DNA from: Euryodendron excelsum
Lineage: Eukaryota > Streptophyta > Magnoliopsida > Ericales > Pentaphylacaceae
Assembly: GCA_033060915.1 (NCBI GenBank)
Contig: CM065394.1
Coordinates: forward strand, 12,543,001 to 12,607,000
Length of the DNA: 64,000 nucleotides
Direction of reading: 5' to 3'
A model generated the notes under the pieces. That model ran no database searches. It was not told where the DNA came from and worked only from the letters and a program-made list of their open reading frames with translations. Every line of letters begins with the position of its first letter. The first letter of the stretch is position 1. The position numbers were made by a program, and so were the translations under genes. Of the stretch, positions 1-12,702 are shown piece by piece.

Positions 1-1
1 C

Positions 2-253
2 ATAGGTTGGGAGGTAGAAGAGTCCAGAGCACAGACAGAGCTGTTCAAGTTGGAAGGGGGTGAACTAGCCACCCTGTTTACAGAAGGACCTACTGCAAAG
101 AAGAAGAAGGAGATCAATGAGGTTGATAACCGTGTCGTCAACATCAACATGACCAAAGCACTAGAAGAAACCTTTACCTGCCTTGCCTTGGCCAAGGACC
201 CAAATTGCAAATGGAGTAATGAAGAAGTAGGCATCGTCCCAAAGCCCTATTGA
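2..253 (+). pseudogene. C-terminal end of Element 1 sense ORF
   Basis: The frame is open from base 2 to a TGA at 251-253 (84 codons). No function is recognisable from this fragment; it is lysine-rich in the middle (KKKK) and ends VPKPY. The Element 2 Gag ORF ends in the similar VPRPY at 43628. Both stops are followed by the same downstream sequence, containing CCCTTCAAAAGCGTACAAGA, so this is the equivalent 3' end. Upstream of the last 20 or so residues the two proteins differ, so Element 1 may keep a portion lost or rearranged in Element 2. It could also be diverged Gag tail. Confidence 0.55.
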
Positions 254-2256
254 AGAATACAGGAATCCCTTCAAAAGCGTACAAGAGAGGGGTGTTTTCA
301 CCCACTTTCTTTCTATCCCTTTTATTTCCCGTCTTTAAATTGATGTTTACATTTTCTTGTTGCTTAAGAACTCTATGCTTTTCACAAAAAATTATGATAA
401 TAATAATCAAATGATAGTCCTTTTATTCACTGCTGCTATCTTATATGCCTCTTGTGGATGGGGATTATTTCTACGCAAGGGGGCATGGTTTATATTATGG
501 AACGGTTGAACTTGAAGGAATGATAGCATGAGTTAACCACTCGTCAAATGATAAGCTTTTTGAAGGAAGAGAGTGTAAGGAAGAGTGAGGAGATTACCCA
601 AAGGCAACACTTGCAAGTCCTTGCAGCTAAGCGATATGTGGTTAGTTTATCAAAATGAAGATGAGTCATCTTTCACTTCCCCACATATAAAATAGTAAAA
701 TAATAATAATAAAAAAAGTTTATATTTCCTTTGCTGAACCCCTAGTGCCTCGCAGAAAGCAAAAATTTCTTTGTCAACCCCGATCCAAGATCGTCACCCC
801 ACATTGGGGCAGACAATACTTGAGAATTTTAAGAACTGTATCCCTCCTCTATCATGTTAGGGCAGCACAAGAGGCTTTATGGATCAAGCAATCTGGTTCG
901 AAGTGAAGAAAGACCCTCATTTCTCTTCTCATACAGTCAAAAGCAACCCCTTGCCAAACCTGTTGAACCATTTATTTGATTTCGAGAAAACCCTAACCTA
1001 GGGATCAGTGCTCACATGGGTTAGATTGGACTGCTAAGAGAAGGTCTAGAGAAGAAAGGGTTGTAGAACTATTTGTTTAATAAAAGGAAAGAAAGGAGAT
1101 GAAAAGGAACAAAAGAGAGAAAGAAGAAAACAAAGGAAAAGAGTTGCCAAAGAGCAAGAGGCCGAAAACAAAAAAAGGAGCATATATCATATCTAAGAAA
1201 AAGGCTTGAACAAAGCTGTGCCATAGAAAGGCCGAAAAAGAAGGGAATCACGTGTATATAGCAAGGTCGAAAGACAAGAGTCATTTTTTCCCTTGAGAAA
1301 TGTATAGTAAGAACAAAGAGGGAAATTAAAGGTAATCCTAGGTTACAAAGAAGTCCAGTAGAAATAATAGGTTTAAGCCTTTACCCTTTTCTTGCAAAAG
1401 CCTGAAACCATAGCCTACATTACAACCCTACTAAAGTCCCCTCTAATTGAAAATGGATTGCTTGATCTAGTGAGCTAGACAAATTGCCAAAGCTGAGAAG
1501 GGATGTTAACCCTACTGGAAGGAAAATAGTCCAGGACGGTATGGATCTAAACCCTGCTGAAAACAACATCAAATTTGAGCATGCATATCCTGTTATTTCA
1601 GAAACCCAATAACCTAGCCCACATTACGGTCCTAAAACAAAGTCTCCTCAGATTGAAAAGACTGACCATTTATCACTCTGCTAAAGGTCGAGTAAGCTGT
1701 TGCCAAAGCCTTGAGAGTTGAGAGTTTCAGCCCAATAATCCCATACACTAACCCTGAAATAGAGAATCGGAGGCGGTTGAAAGGTTGAGAAAGTTATGAA
1801 ATGCTATCATCCGATCAAGGTAAAATCGAGCCAGAGGAGAGCCAGATCCCCGAAAAGGAAAGAGTTACCATTCCAAAGATACTGAGTGGGATAACACCCC
1901 TTGTCATTCCATTAACTAGAATATTTCTAATATGTGCATACATTTCCAAAAAAAAAAAAAAAAATCAGCATGAGCTTTGCTTACGTAAGACATAACTCTC
2001 TGTAGAAACAGAAGTTACCTACATAGTTTAATATCAACCTATGCAATAAATATGCATCATCATTATTTCTACACATGCATCTAATCATATACTTAGCTAT
2101 GAAAATCATAAATATCTCTGCCTGTCCATGTACTTAACTAGCTAGATCATAAATATCTATCTCTATGCAAAATCTATAAGAATAAAACTGTCTAACATAA
2201 ATACATCTCTAGGATAAGGGCAAAAGCAAATCAGGGTCTACAGCAAGGGGTATCTG
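254..2256. other. Conserved 2 kb non-coding block, Element 1
   Basis: There is no convincing reading frame here; short open frames on both strands are not shared with the homologous block at 43629-45581. Nucleotide similarity to that block is high over its whole length. It includes an A-run at about 1949-1963, also present as a shorter run at about 45291. In an autonomous relative this is where pol would be expected, but I see no reverse transcriptase, RNase H or integrase motif. Confidence 0.6.
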
Positions 2257-4086
2257 TTAAAGGTCAAAATCAATGTCCTTTGGATTGAAATCTCCAAAAC
2301 CCAGTATCGGAGGAGGTGGATAACTACTAGAAGCACCAGCATCCTACAAAGAGGGCACAACCGGAATCAGCAAAATAAGGAAATAACTAGATAACAGTAG
2401 AGCGAATTGAGGAAGTAGAGGAAGGATAACATACCCCGCCACCGCCCATCTGGGATAGTCAAGCTATCAGGGAAGCTACCTCTGCCTGGAACTGATCCCG
2501 CTCCATCTGGTACTGGTCCCTCTAGTCTTTCACTGTAATAAACTTAGCTTGGGGCACGTATCCCCTGGCATGGTGCCACAAGTCAACTAGCTCCTGGCCC
2601 ACAGTGTATCCACCGACTACTACCTTAAATCGAGTGAAGGCACCAACAGAATGAGCCCCGAAGTGTGCAGCATAGTCCATATCCAGAGGAAGCAAGAATT
2701 CGGCACCCGGTTGTCGCTCCTGATAGGGGATAGGCACTCCCGCCACCAAGGCTCCAAACATGTACTCCGACGAATCTCTAACCGATCGGAACTCCTCATA
2801 AAACTGCTGCCAGTGATAGGATTCTTAAGAATCGTTGCTGAGAAAAGTAGCCCTCGATAGGGAAAACAAGACCAAGTACCACACCATCTCATAATGAACT
2901 AACCCGATAAAGGGCTGCCAAGTCGCATCCCTTATCTCAATCACCTCTAGTTTCGCCCATAGCGTCACGAAGTCAGTAATTTCTGATCGCTGGGCCACTC
3001 GGTTACGAGCCCACCTCACAACACGAGGATAAAGGTCATCCTCAATAACCGTGGGGCAACGAACAGGTAGGTACTAGTAGCTCCATTGGACAAGAAAGGG
3101 CTAGAAACTAGTCATGCTGCGCTAACGGGAAGACCCTCGCATCGATCGAATGGAGCAGCCAAAGGAGAAGGACCCCAATCCAGCTTAGATAAAGCCCCAA
3201 GATCAACTACTATACTCACCAATCGGAAAGGCATGAGTGAATTGCTGTTGTTGCAAAAGCAGCTGAATATGATGTACAGAACAAGTCAGCGCCTCATAAT
3301 GTCTCGCCGGGCAGGTGGGGGCTCAACTGCAAACGTACCATCATCCCGACTGAGCCAGGAAACTAGGAAGGCAGAGCGCTTTGGAGGGGCCAAGTCCAGC
3401 AAAACACATGTGGCATCCCTGCTGACTGGCTACAAGGTAATCCGTCGACCGACGAAGGAAAGGCCCTTAATGATCGCCCAATCCAAGGGGGTGGGACCCA
3501 ACTCAAAGCCAACAAAATGAAAGGTCCTAGTCTCTCCAAACCACTTGTCGATCAGCACTACTACAAGGTGTCTATTCAGGCGATTAGCCTGTAATCTCAT
3601 AAAAGCTCTGAATTTGATCTCAGCCAAGAAAGCACGATATGATGGAACAGCCTGCTACATGGTCACGAAGACTTGGTGAACATCCCGTCTAAAAGCTGTG
3701 TGTACCCGTGAAGGGGGCAAATGCTATCTAGAATATACTGTGGGTTGATAAGCAAGATCCTCGAGCGGTGGGATGTCTGGTATCTCCAGGTCACCCAAAT
3801 CAGCATCCGTTTGCCTATGTTTAGAGGAGGCTCTCCCATAACCCGTCACCTGGTCACCAAGACCCGGTACCTCCTCCTCAACACTAATCTCCTCTGCAAA
3901 GACTTGCTCAACCGGAGGAAAGGGGTCGACATGTGGTCTACTCCCCCGTCCGCTCTAACTAGAAGAGGCCCGTCTAGTGGATCGATGACTACCCCTAGAA
4001 TGGCTGGAGCCGCTAACAGAATCCGTCTTAGTCATCTTCCCGGAGCGGCATCTCCTCTCAGAACCATCGTCGCTCGCATCTGCCAT
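2257..4086 (-). pseudogene. Antisense ORF (aORF), plant mobile domain-like, Element 1 copy
   Basis: Read on the minus strand from ATG at 4086 (MADASDDGSERR...) to TAA at 2257, this is a broken gene of about 610 codons. It starts at the same place as the Element 2 copy (4086 versus 47410) and is the same length. A serine/arginine-rich basic start is followed near 3430-3627 by an EIKFRAFMRL...RLNRHLV...LIDKWF block and then GFELGPTPLDWAIIKGLSF. That pattern fits the plant mobile domain (PMD) seen in MAIN-like proteins and in some plant transposons. The C-terminus is acidic and proline-rich (EYPPPPILGFGDF, then KDIDFDL). Several stops and frame changes interrupt it. Extra antisense ORFs are known in Tat-lineage Ty3/gypsy elements. 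The PMD assignment comes from motif resemblance only. Confidence 0.6.
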
Positions 4087-5145
4087 CTTGGAAAGGTAAG
4101 CAAGGTAAGAGGTGTTAATATATGGTACATGCAGTTAAAAATAATAATAAAATAAAATAAATAAATAACGAAAAAAAAAGATTTCAAGTGATAAGTCAAA
4201 GTGAATTTCCTATACATTTTGTTTTTTAAAATTCCACTTCTAAGTCAAAATGAATTTCCTACACATTTTGATTTTAAACTTCCCATTCCGAGTCAAAACG
4301 AATTTTCTATATGTTTTGTCCGAAAATTCCAAATGAATCCTAAGTCCAAATTTCAAAATCTTCCAGTCAAAACTCATTTCAAGCTTTTTCTATCCTAATC
4401 AAGCTTTTCTAAAAACTTCTTCCTCCAAAAAATTTTCTTCAAACTCAATTATCAAATTTTCAATCTTTCAAAATTCTTATCAAAATCCTGAGTTTTTCGA
4501 AAGTCAAAATCTGTTTTATAAACATGTTATTTTCTCAAATTTTTCTTCCAATAGTTTTAAGGCCCCCGTGTTTCTCGGGGTCTTCTCCATCAAAAAGGCC
4601 CCATCCTCAATGGTTTTATATCTTTTTCCTTTAAAAAGATTTTATTCCAAAATTTCTCCAACCCATTCTCTGAATTTCTAAAAATTTCGATAGAGTTTTG
4701 TTTAAAAACGGTCTCTACAACACCTACTACATCAACACAAAACATAAACCGTACACTTCACAACGTCATAATCACCTAACATCAACACCCGCACATAATC
4801 TTTAAATTTTTTAATTTTTCAAAACACATGTTTTCTTTTTCAAAAAGTTAATGGTTTTCAAAGATGTCTTAAAATTTCTTAAAATCATTTCAAGTATTTT
4901 TTAAAATATTCCCAAAATTTTCTAAATTTTAAACTCTAAAATTTCATCAATTTCTTCAATTTTCTTAATTTTTCAAGTATTTTTCTATTTTTTAAAAAAT
5001 TAAAAATTCACCGAGTTTTCAAAAAATCACGAAACTTCATACGGTTGTTAAACACATTTTTCTAAGGTACGTAGTACAAAAATCTAGCCGAAAAACTCAA
5101 CACCCAAGCCTATAGGAACAAACCCCCAATTTCTGTAGAAAATCT
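4087..5145. other. T-rich tail of internal region, no gene
   Basis: No gene is visible. The DNA is rich in T and A with degenerate motifs such as AAGTCAAAATGAATTTCC repeated three times near 4192-4310. It matches 47411-48118 of Element 2, which is shorter. The block lies upstream of the aORF start, so any promoter for that gene would be here. The last five bases (AATCT, 5141-5145) are the left target duplication of solo LTR A. Confidence 0.5.
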
Positions 5146-8100
5146 TGTTGCGCTCAGATTTTTCGCACTCGAGGAATACACACACAAGCGGGAAAAACAC
5201 TGTACTCTCTCGTAAGAACTCACTCTCCTAGAAGAATGAGTGCGACTATGTTTGAATTAAAAATAGATTTGAATAAAGGGCTTTTGAAAAAAGTTTGGAG
5301 TTGTCACCTAACTTGATTAAGGTGAGTTAGGTCACCTAAAACCTAAGCATAATTCAAAAAATACACTTGGGGTTTTGGAAAACGATTTTGAAAATATCTC
5401 CTCAAGAAAGGGTTTTTAAGAAAATAGGTTATTTAGTAACCTTTAGAAAATATTAAGCCCTTTTTAGAAAAATAACTTCGTTTTTGGTCTTTGAAATCAG
5501 TGATCCTAGGTTCGGAGATTGATTACGTGTAGGGAAGACGCACTAAGCCATCACCCTACCTCGCCCTTGCGGTACCTACATGTCTGTTTACCCTAGATTC
5601 ACCTATGAGAGTCTTTAACTAACAAATGACCAACCCTATCCACTTTAGAAAAAAAAAAAAAGAATGTTTAAAAGATATGACATGCAAATGCAAGAGAGAG
5701 AGAGTAATAAAATAGATTTGGAAAAAGATTTGAAAAGATAGATTTGAAATTGGAAAGTTTCAGAAATTGAAAATAGAGATTTAGAAATAGATTTTTTTTG
5801 GAATTAGAAAAGTAGGTTATGGAATTGAAAACTTGAAAAAGATTGTGGAAATAAAAATTTTAAAAAAGTTGTGACCGCACCCATGATGGTTGTCTACGTA
5901 TCCTTTTGAAGAAATCAAGTCAGTCGTAATCCGGACAAGAGTCTGATTGAAAATAGAAGAGTTGATTTGTAAAAGAGTTAGAGTTGGAATTCGAATTGGT
6001 ATTGGAAGAATAGGAAATTTGGACTTTGATTGGAAGATTTGAAAAGATTGGTTTGGAAAGACTTGGTTTTAGGAAACCTAGACTTAGGAACTTAGAAAAG
6101 AAATATTGAACTTGACTTGAAAAGATTTTTGAAAAAAAATTGACTTGAATATTGGACTCAGAAGATTAGGGAAGCTTGGATTTAGGAAGGGTTCGAATTT
6201 GGAAAGTTCCATTTTAGGAAGGTTTCATTTTAGGAAAGGTTTTGAATTAGGAAGGTGTCGACATAGGAAAGTTTTGAATTTGGAATGTTTTGAAATAGGG
6301 AAGTTTTGAAAGTAAGAAAGTTTTGAGTTTAGAAAGTTTTAGATTTGGAAAGATTTGAAGTTTAGGAAAGTTTAGAATTAAAAAGTTTTGGGTTTAGAAA
6401 GTTTTAACCTAAGAAAGTTTTGAATTTGAAAAAATTCAAATTTGGAAAGATTTGAAATTTAGAAAGTTTAGGATTTAGAAAGTTTAAGAGTTTTAGAAGA
6501 TCTTGAGATTAGGAAAGATTTGAAAACTTAGATTTGGAAAGTTAAGATTTGAAAATGGATACAATTAGGAAAGGGTTGAAGTAGGAAAGATGTGGAAGTT
6601 GAGTTTTAAAATTTAGGAAAGATTTTTATGTTCAAGTTTTGGAAACATAAGATTTAGAAAAGTAGAAGATTAGGAAGAATTTAAATTAGTAAAGATTTAA
6701 ACTAGGAAGAGTTAAGATTCCTATTTCCTAAAACAAGGGATTAGATTTTGTTTTTAAGATTTAAGAAAAGGTTTGATTTTGTTTTCAAAAACGGAGGATT
6801 GGATCTAGTTTCCCAAACGGGAGATTGGAATTGGTGACCTAAAGGGAAGATTGGATTTTGCATGGATTTGGGAAGGGAAGTTTTAGAAACCCTTGATTTG
6901 GGAAGACTATAGTTTTGACGTAGAAAATATGTATAGTTTGGATATGAAAAGGGAGATTTTGGAAACCTAGGTTTTAAGGTAAGTTTGAAAACCATGTTTT
7001 CGGAAAGAAAAATCAGGGTTTCTTAATCGTAGGTTCTAGGGTTTGATTTGGGCTATAAGAAAAGAGATTTTGGAAAGTGAGTTTTTGGAAAGGAAGTTTT
7101 TGGAAATAGATTTTTAAACGGAGTTTTTGGAAAGAAGTTTTGAAAATGGAGTTTTTTTAGGAAGGAGACCTAGGGAGAGTTTTTAGAAAGTGGATTTTGA
7201 AGAGAGCATTTTGGGAAAGAGTTTTTTAAAAAAGGAGTTTTGAAAAATAGATTTTTGGAGGAAGTTTTTAGAAAACAATTTTGGAAAGAAGAGTTTTTAG
7301 AAAGCATATTGAAAAAGAGGGTTTTAGAAAGAGAGACTTTTGAAAAGAGAGTTTTTTGGAAAGTATAAAAACGTCTCACTTTCCTAAAGCGATCCTAACC
7401 ATAAGAAGGTTAGAACTACTTTAGGAAAGTGGTTTTGAAAACAACAAGGAGTTGAAAATATAGACCATATTGGTCACTTTAAATGTAACACTTTCCTAAA
7501 GCAATCCTAGCCATGGAAAGGCTAGAATCACTCTAGGATTGTGATTTTGAAAACAAGTTTTAAAAGGAGATTTGATGCAATTTTGAAAACAAGTTTGATG
7601 CAAGCTTTAAAAACGAGTTTGAAAATGATTTTTAGAAGAATGCAAGATAATGATATACACAATGCAAATTAGGGTCGTGAACATACAAGGTTAAGGCTTC
7701 ACCACATAATCAAGGGGGTCGAAGCCACGTAGTCTCCGGTTAAACTAAAAGAAAGCCCCTGACACGGTGACCCTCCAATAGCCTAATCCTACACATGGAC
7801 TGGAAATCCCCTTGTTTCAAGCATGTAAAGAAAGGGGGGAAGAAGATGGGGGATTAAAATAGAGAAAACCCAAGTGGGTTAGGAGGGAGAAGAGAGAGGG
7901 GGAAGTGCAGAAACTTAAAGAGAAAACCTACTGTATATCTTGTTTATTTCGCTTGGCTTTGTGTGCCTTACTTTTCTTCAGTCTTCGCTTCACTTTAGTC
8001 TTCGAGAGCTTGTCTTTGATCTTCAAAGCTTGTAGTTGCAGCAATCCAAGCCTTCGATGGAGGGTTGGACACTAGTGTATAAGTGTATAGGAGTGTAGGA

Positions 8101-8249
8101 GTGTATAGGAGGCTAGGGTTTGGTGTATGATGGCTAGGGTTTGGAAAACCTAGCGAAGCTAGGGTTTAGGGAAGCTACAAGCTCTTTATATCAAATATTA
8201 GGGTTTTCAGACAGAGTTTGCGGACCTTCTTCACACTGGAGGAGGCTCT

Positions 8250-8259
8250 GTATTTATAG
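8250..8259 (-). promoter_or_regulatory. TATA box of LTR A
   Basis: On the minus strand this reads CTATAAATAC, identical to the TATA of LTR C. It sits just downstream of the GGCGCC/AGTGG palindromic modules, which here occupy about 8270-8386. Confidence 0.7.
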
Positions 8260-9587
8260 AGATGGGATAGACCTGGCACCTGTTGTAGTGGCGCCAGGCC
8301 AAATTTCCTCTTGGCAACACTAAGAGTGGCGCTAGGCCATTTCTTGGCTTGGCACCACTACTAGTGGTGCCAGCCAGTTAGGAAAGTTTTAAGGTTGGCA
8401 AGCAACATATCTTGGGAAGATTTGGGCGCCTGTACTAGTGACTACCATGTAATTTTTAGCCTGGCTTTACTAAGAGTGACTTCAGAAAGTCTAGGAATGA
8501 TTTAACGGACCGGGAATGGCCTAGAAGGTCGGGAAAGGGTAGGGACACTTACAACAGTGTCCCAGAGGTGTTTAACTTAAAAAATGAGGATAGGATGTGT
8601 CGAAAGGATTGACCGAGCCATTAGGGGCAAAACGGTTAATTGGGCCAAAAAGCTGCCGAGATGGACTCGAAATGTCCCGGAAGAAGATTCAAGATTTGGA
8701 AACATTATTCAGAATGTTCCCAAAGGTTGTCGGTTTGATACCCAAAGCAGGTGTGGTCAGAAAAGGTGACCGGCCCACTAGGGGCAAAACGGTCATTTTG
8801 CACCGGGTTTGTCGGAACTGACTCGGAATGATCCGGAAAGGTGAAGAAATGTTGAAAATACTGTAGGAGGCATTCTCGGGAAGTTACCGGTTTGATACCC
8901 AGGGCTGGTGTGGTTCCCGGGGCATTCGGATGCCTAGGGACAAAATGGTCATCTTGACTGAAAAGTCTCAGAATTGACCCGAAAAAAACTAGAGGGCACC
9001 GAATCATGCCTGATCACCTCTGGGACGATCTAGAAAGGTGGACTTGTTGTTCTGAGGGCTCAAGTGTGCTTTTGAGAAACGTGTCGAAAAATGGCCCTAG
9101 GGGCAGTTTTGTCATTTTTTACCGAAGTGGGCTAGCAGGCACCGATGTTGACTTGGGTTTTGAGTGTTTTTGCCACTCTGATGGAGGTCTCGTGATACAG
9201 GGGTTTGTTGGCAATTCCCTATATTGACCTGCTTACGAGTATTTCTGGTACTCTGACGGTTTGTGATGTTTGCGAGTATTTTCGCTACCCTGACGGTTCA
9301 CGATCATTCCCGAGACTGCCTGATCTTAGGAAGCTGCTAAAGGGACTTAGCGCCTGAGAATCACCTTTCTCAGAAGGCGTGCCTAAATGGACATTTCTGC
9401 ATTGGTAGGCTAGCAGGCGCTAAAGGTGGACCGTTCTACCATCTAGAGGACTTGGGGTCTCGTCCCGGTCGACAGGTTTAAAGGGACTTACCGTTCTGAA
9501 GAGATTTTCTTTGGAAAACATATCGGATTGGATAAAATTACCGTCTCAAGGAATCAACTGTCGAGAGAGAGATTGGATTTGGAATTG

Positions 9588-9870
9588 GAAAGGGGATTTA
9601 TCATCTTCGGAAAGACGTGCCTGTTGGATTTGCAAAGGGGACTTACCGTCTTCGGAAAGACGTGCTTGATTTGGATTTGGAAAGGGGCTTTACCGTCTTG
9701 GGAGAGACGTGCCTGATTTGGAATTGGAAATGGGACTTATCGTCTTCGGAAAGACGCGCTTGATTTGAAATTGGAAAGAGGACTCACCGTCTTCAGAAAG
9801 ACGCGCCTGATTTGGAATTGGAAAGGGGACTCACCGTCTTCGGAAAGACGCGCCTGTTGGAACTGGACCG
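9588..9870 (-). repeat. 47-bp tandem repeat in U3 of LTR A, about 6 units
   Basis: About six copies of a 47-bp unit containing CCGTCTTCGGAAAGACG run head to tail. The core is itself an imperfect palindrome (GTCTTC..GGAAGAC type). LTRs C and D carry the same core in a longer, roughly 95-bp unit. Confidence 0.8.
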
Positions 9871-10054
9871 AACAATGCCCCTAGGGGCATTTTGGTCATT
9901 TTGCCTCTATTTGGGCCTGGAGGGGCCTAGGAAGCGATGAATAGATAGGATTAGACTTACAGAATTTATTTCGATTGGAATACGTCCATATTGACTTGAC
10001 TACAAGTCAGGACAGACTATAGACTGCCGAGTGGTCAAAAATGGGGTGCTTACA

Positions 10055-10676
10055 AACCTCCTTCACACAATCACGTAAAATTACTCAAATTCAATCAAAC
10101 AAGCACCAAAATGTGAGAATAACATCACCACAATGTTCAAAACATATTAAAACATCAATTTCACTATTCACACGACTTAAACGAAATTTTATACGTCCAA
10201 ATCAACATAAGATAGAAAACTCATTTTTTGAAGTTCTCCGGCAAAATCTCCTCTTCTGGCAACTTTTCCAGCGACGTGGTCTACTTCTGACAATTTGTTG
10301 TGGTCTCCAAGAAGCACTCCTTCAACGTCCAAGTCAAATTTCTCACAAAAGCTTTCAGTTTGTCGAAAACTCTTCACCTCCCGCAACCACGTTGAACCAG
10401 AAATATTTCTGGCTTTGATCCTAAGTCTGGAGCCATTGCAAGCTAAATTTGCCAAAGGCGCCACTAGCAGTGGTGCTAGTTCCAAGTTTCGGGTAGCTTT
10501 GCCTTTTTCCCGCCAAAACCCGATTTCAAAGGCCTTTTGGGCCTAATGTCCATTTCCACACTCACGTCTTCCAAAATTTTCAAAGTCCGTCCCTCTGACC
10601 ACCTCACGGTCAACATGGGACCCTTACTCTATTGTTTTCTGTCTTCAACAAGCAAAGATAAAAAAAGAGGGACAGT
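10055..10676 (+). mobile_element. Element 1 internal region, 3' remainder
   Basis: This resumes Element 1 after solo LTR A and matches 48118-48735 of Element 2. It has no credible ORF. A GGCGCCACTAGCAGTGGTGC palindromic module lies near 10458, like the modules by the LTR promoter. The stretch ends in a polypurine tract against LTR B. Confidence 0.8.
10660..10676 (+). promoter_or_regulatory. Polypurine tract of Element 1
   Basis: AAAAAAAGAGGGACAGT directly precedes the TG start of LTR B. This is the expected plus-strand DNA priming site. The adjoining hairpin that is perfect in Element 2 is degraded here. Confidence 0.8.
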
Positions 10677-12237
10677 TGTAAGCACCCCATTTTTGCCTGC
10701 TTGGTAGTCTCTGGTCCGTCCAGACTTAAGTTCAAGTCAATATAGATATGTTCTAGGTTTTCAATCCTAGTCCAGTCAATCCATCGCTTTGTGGGCCCGC
10801 CAGGCCCAAATAGAGGCAAAATGACCAAAATGCCATTGGGGCCATTGTTTGGTCCAATTCCAATAAGCACGTCTTCTCGAAAACGGTAAGTCCCCTTTTT
10901 CAAGTCCAATTCCAATTCTAATCCATCCCTCGAGAAAGTTGATTCTTTGAGGCAGTAAGTCTGTCCTGTCCGGCACATTTTTCAAAAAAAGTTTCTTTAG
11001 AACGGTAAGTCCCTTCAAACCCGTCGACCGAGACGACACCCCAAGTCCCCGAGATGGTAGAACGGTCCACCTTTGGCGCCTACTAGCAAGCCAATATAGA
11101 AAATGTCTATTTTGGTATGCCTTTTGAGAAAGTTGATTCCACAGGCGCTAAGTCCATCTAGCAGCTTCCGTGATTAGGTAGTCTCGGGAATGATCGTGAA
11201 CCGTCAGAGTAGTGGAAATACTCGCAAACATTGCAACCATCAGAGTAGTGGAAATACTCGTAAATAGGTCGATATAGGGAATTGCCAACAAACCCCTATA
11301 TCACGAGACCGCCGTCAGAGTGGCGGAAACACTCAAAACCCAGGATAACACTAGTGCCTGCTAGCCCACTCCAGTGAAAAATGACTCAAATTGCTCCTAG
11401 GGCCATTTTCTGGCACGTTTCTTGAGATAGTACTTAAGTTCTTAGAACGTTAAGTCCACCCTTCCAAGATCGTCCCAGGGACGATTCAGCATGATTAGGT
11501 GCCTTCCAGTCAGTTTCAGGCCAATTCCGAGACTCTTCAATCAAGATGACCATTTTGTCCTTAGGCATCTGAGTGCTCCGGGGACCATACCGGCTCTAGG
11601 TATCAAACCAGTAACTTTCTGAGAATACTTTTCATAGTATTCCCAACCTTTCATTATATTTCCGGATCATTCCGAGCCAATTTTGGCAAAATCGATGCAA
11701 AATGACCATTTTGCCTCTAGTGGGCTGATTGCCTTTTCCAACCACACCGGCTCTGGTTATCAAACCGATAACCTTTGGGAACATTCTAAATAGTGTTTCC
11801 AAATTTCAAGTCTTCTTCCGGGACATTTTGAGTCCATTGTGGCAGCTTTCTAGCACGGTTGACTATTTTGCCCCTAATGGCCCGGTCAACCCTTTCAACA
11901 AATCTTGACATCATTTTTCAAGTCTACTACCTCCAAGACATTGTTCTAAGGGTTCTTATCTCTTTCAGGCCTTCAGGGTTATTCCCGGCTGCTTCAAATC
12001 ATTCTTGGACCTTCCAAAGTCACTTCCAGTAAAGTTAGGCTAAAAATTACATGGTAGTCACTAATATAGGCGCCCAATTCTTCTGAAGATAGTTGCTTGC
12101 CGACCTTAAAATTTTCCTAAGTGGCTGGCACCACTAGTAGTGGCGCAAAGCCAAATATTGGCTTGGCACCACCAGGAGTGGCGCTAGAAGGAATTTTGGC
12201 CTGGCGCCACTGCAATAGGTGCTAGGTCATTCTTCTC

Positions 12238-12247
12238 TTTATAAATA
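12238..12247 (+). promoter_or_regulatory. TATA box of LTR B
   Basis: TTTATAAATA lies at the position of CTATAAATAC in LTRs C and D, followed by the shared CAAAGCCTC sequence where transcription should start. Confidence 0.7.
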
Positions 12248-12570
12248 CAAAGCCTCTTCCAGCATGAAAAAGGTCCACAAACTCAATCTAAAAACCCTAC
12301 TATTCACTATACAGAGCTCGTAGCCTCCCTAAACCCTAGTCTTCTTTAGGTTTTCCAAACCTTAGCCTCCATACACAAACTCTAGCCACCTATACACTCA
12401 CATACACTCTTATACACTTATACACTAGCCTCAAAACCTCCATTGATGACTTGAAGTGCTGCAACTTCGAAGCTCCCGAAGATCGAAGACACGTTCTTGA
12501 AGACTGAAGTGAAGCAAGGACCAAAGCAAGAAAAACAAAGTGCACAAAGCAAAGCAAAACAAAGAAGAAT

Positions 12571-12580
12571 CAAGGTAGGC
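12571..12580 (+). promoter_or_regulatory. Putative splice donor in LTR B leader
   Basis: CAAG|GTAGGC (cut before 12575) matches the plant donor consensus and lies about 335 bp after the TATA box. LTRs C, D and F keep the same AAG|GTAGG core. In LTR B the donor would serve only a read-out transcript, since this is a 3' LTR. Confidence 0.5.
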
Positions 12581-12667
12581 TCCCTATTTAAGTTTACGCA
12601 TCTTCCCCCTCTCTCTTCTCCCTCCGAACCCGCTTGGGTTTTCTTCTATTTTAATCCCCCATCTTCT

Positions 12668-12668
<1 letters not shown>

Positions 12669-12701
<33 letters not shown>
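12669..12701 (+). repeat. 33-base poly-C run
   Basis: An uninterrupted run of 33 C lies in LTR B. The matching point in LTRs C and D has only CCCCC or fewer, so the run expanded in this copy, or its length reflects assembly or sequencing error. Confidence 0.9.

Positions 12702-12702
<1 letters not shown>

Larger units (their letters stand above)
1..5145 (+). mobile_element. Element 1 (GL family), internal region, 5' part missing
   Basis: This stretch aligns by eye with the internal region of Element 2 (about 43400-48118), in the same order: end of a sense ORF, a 2 kb non-coding block, an antisense ORF, and a T-rich tail. The 5' LTR, primer site and most of gag lie left of the window. The region is interrupted at 5146 by a reverse-strand solo LTR and resumes at 10055, ending in LTR B. 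It is clearly a retrotransposon internal region; the Tat-type assignment rests on comparison with Element 2. Confidence 0.85.
5146..10054 (-). mobile_element. Solo LTR A of the GL family, reverse orientation
   Basis: The 4909-bp block begins TGTTGCGCTC and ends GTGCTTACA, the reverse complement of a GL LTR (start TGTAAGCAC, end GAGCGCAACA). It is flanked by AATCT (5141-5145) and AACCT (10055-10059), a 5-bp target duplication with one mismatch. The same point in Element 2 (about 48118) is uninterrupted, giving an empty-site comparison. No internal sequence or second LTR accompanies it, so it is a solo LTR left by recombination. It inserted into an element of its own family, in the opposite direction. 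Confidence 0.9.
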
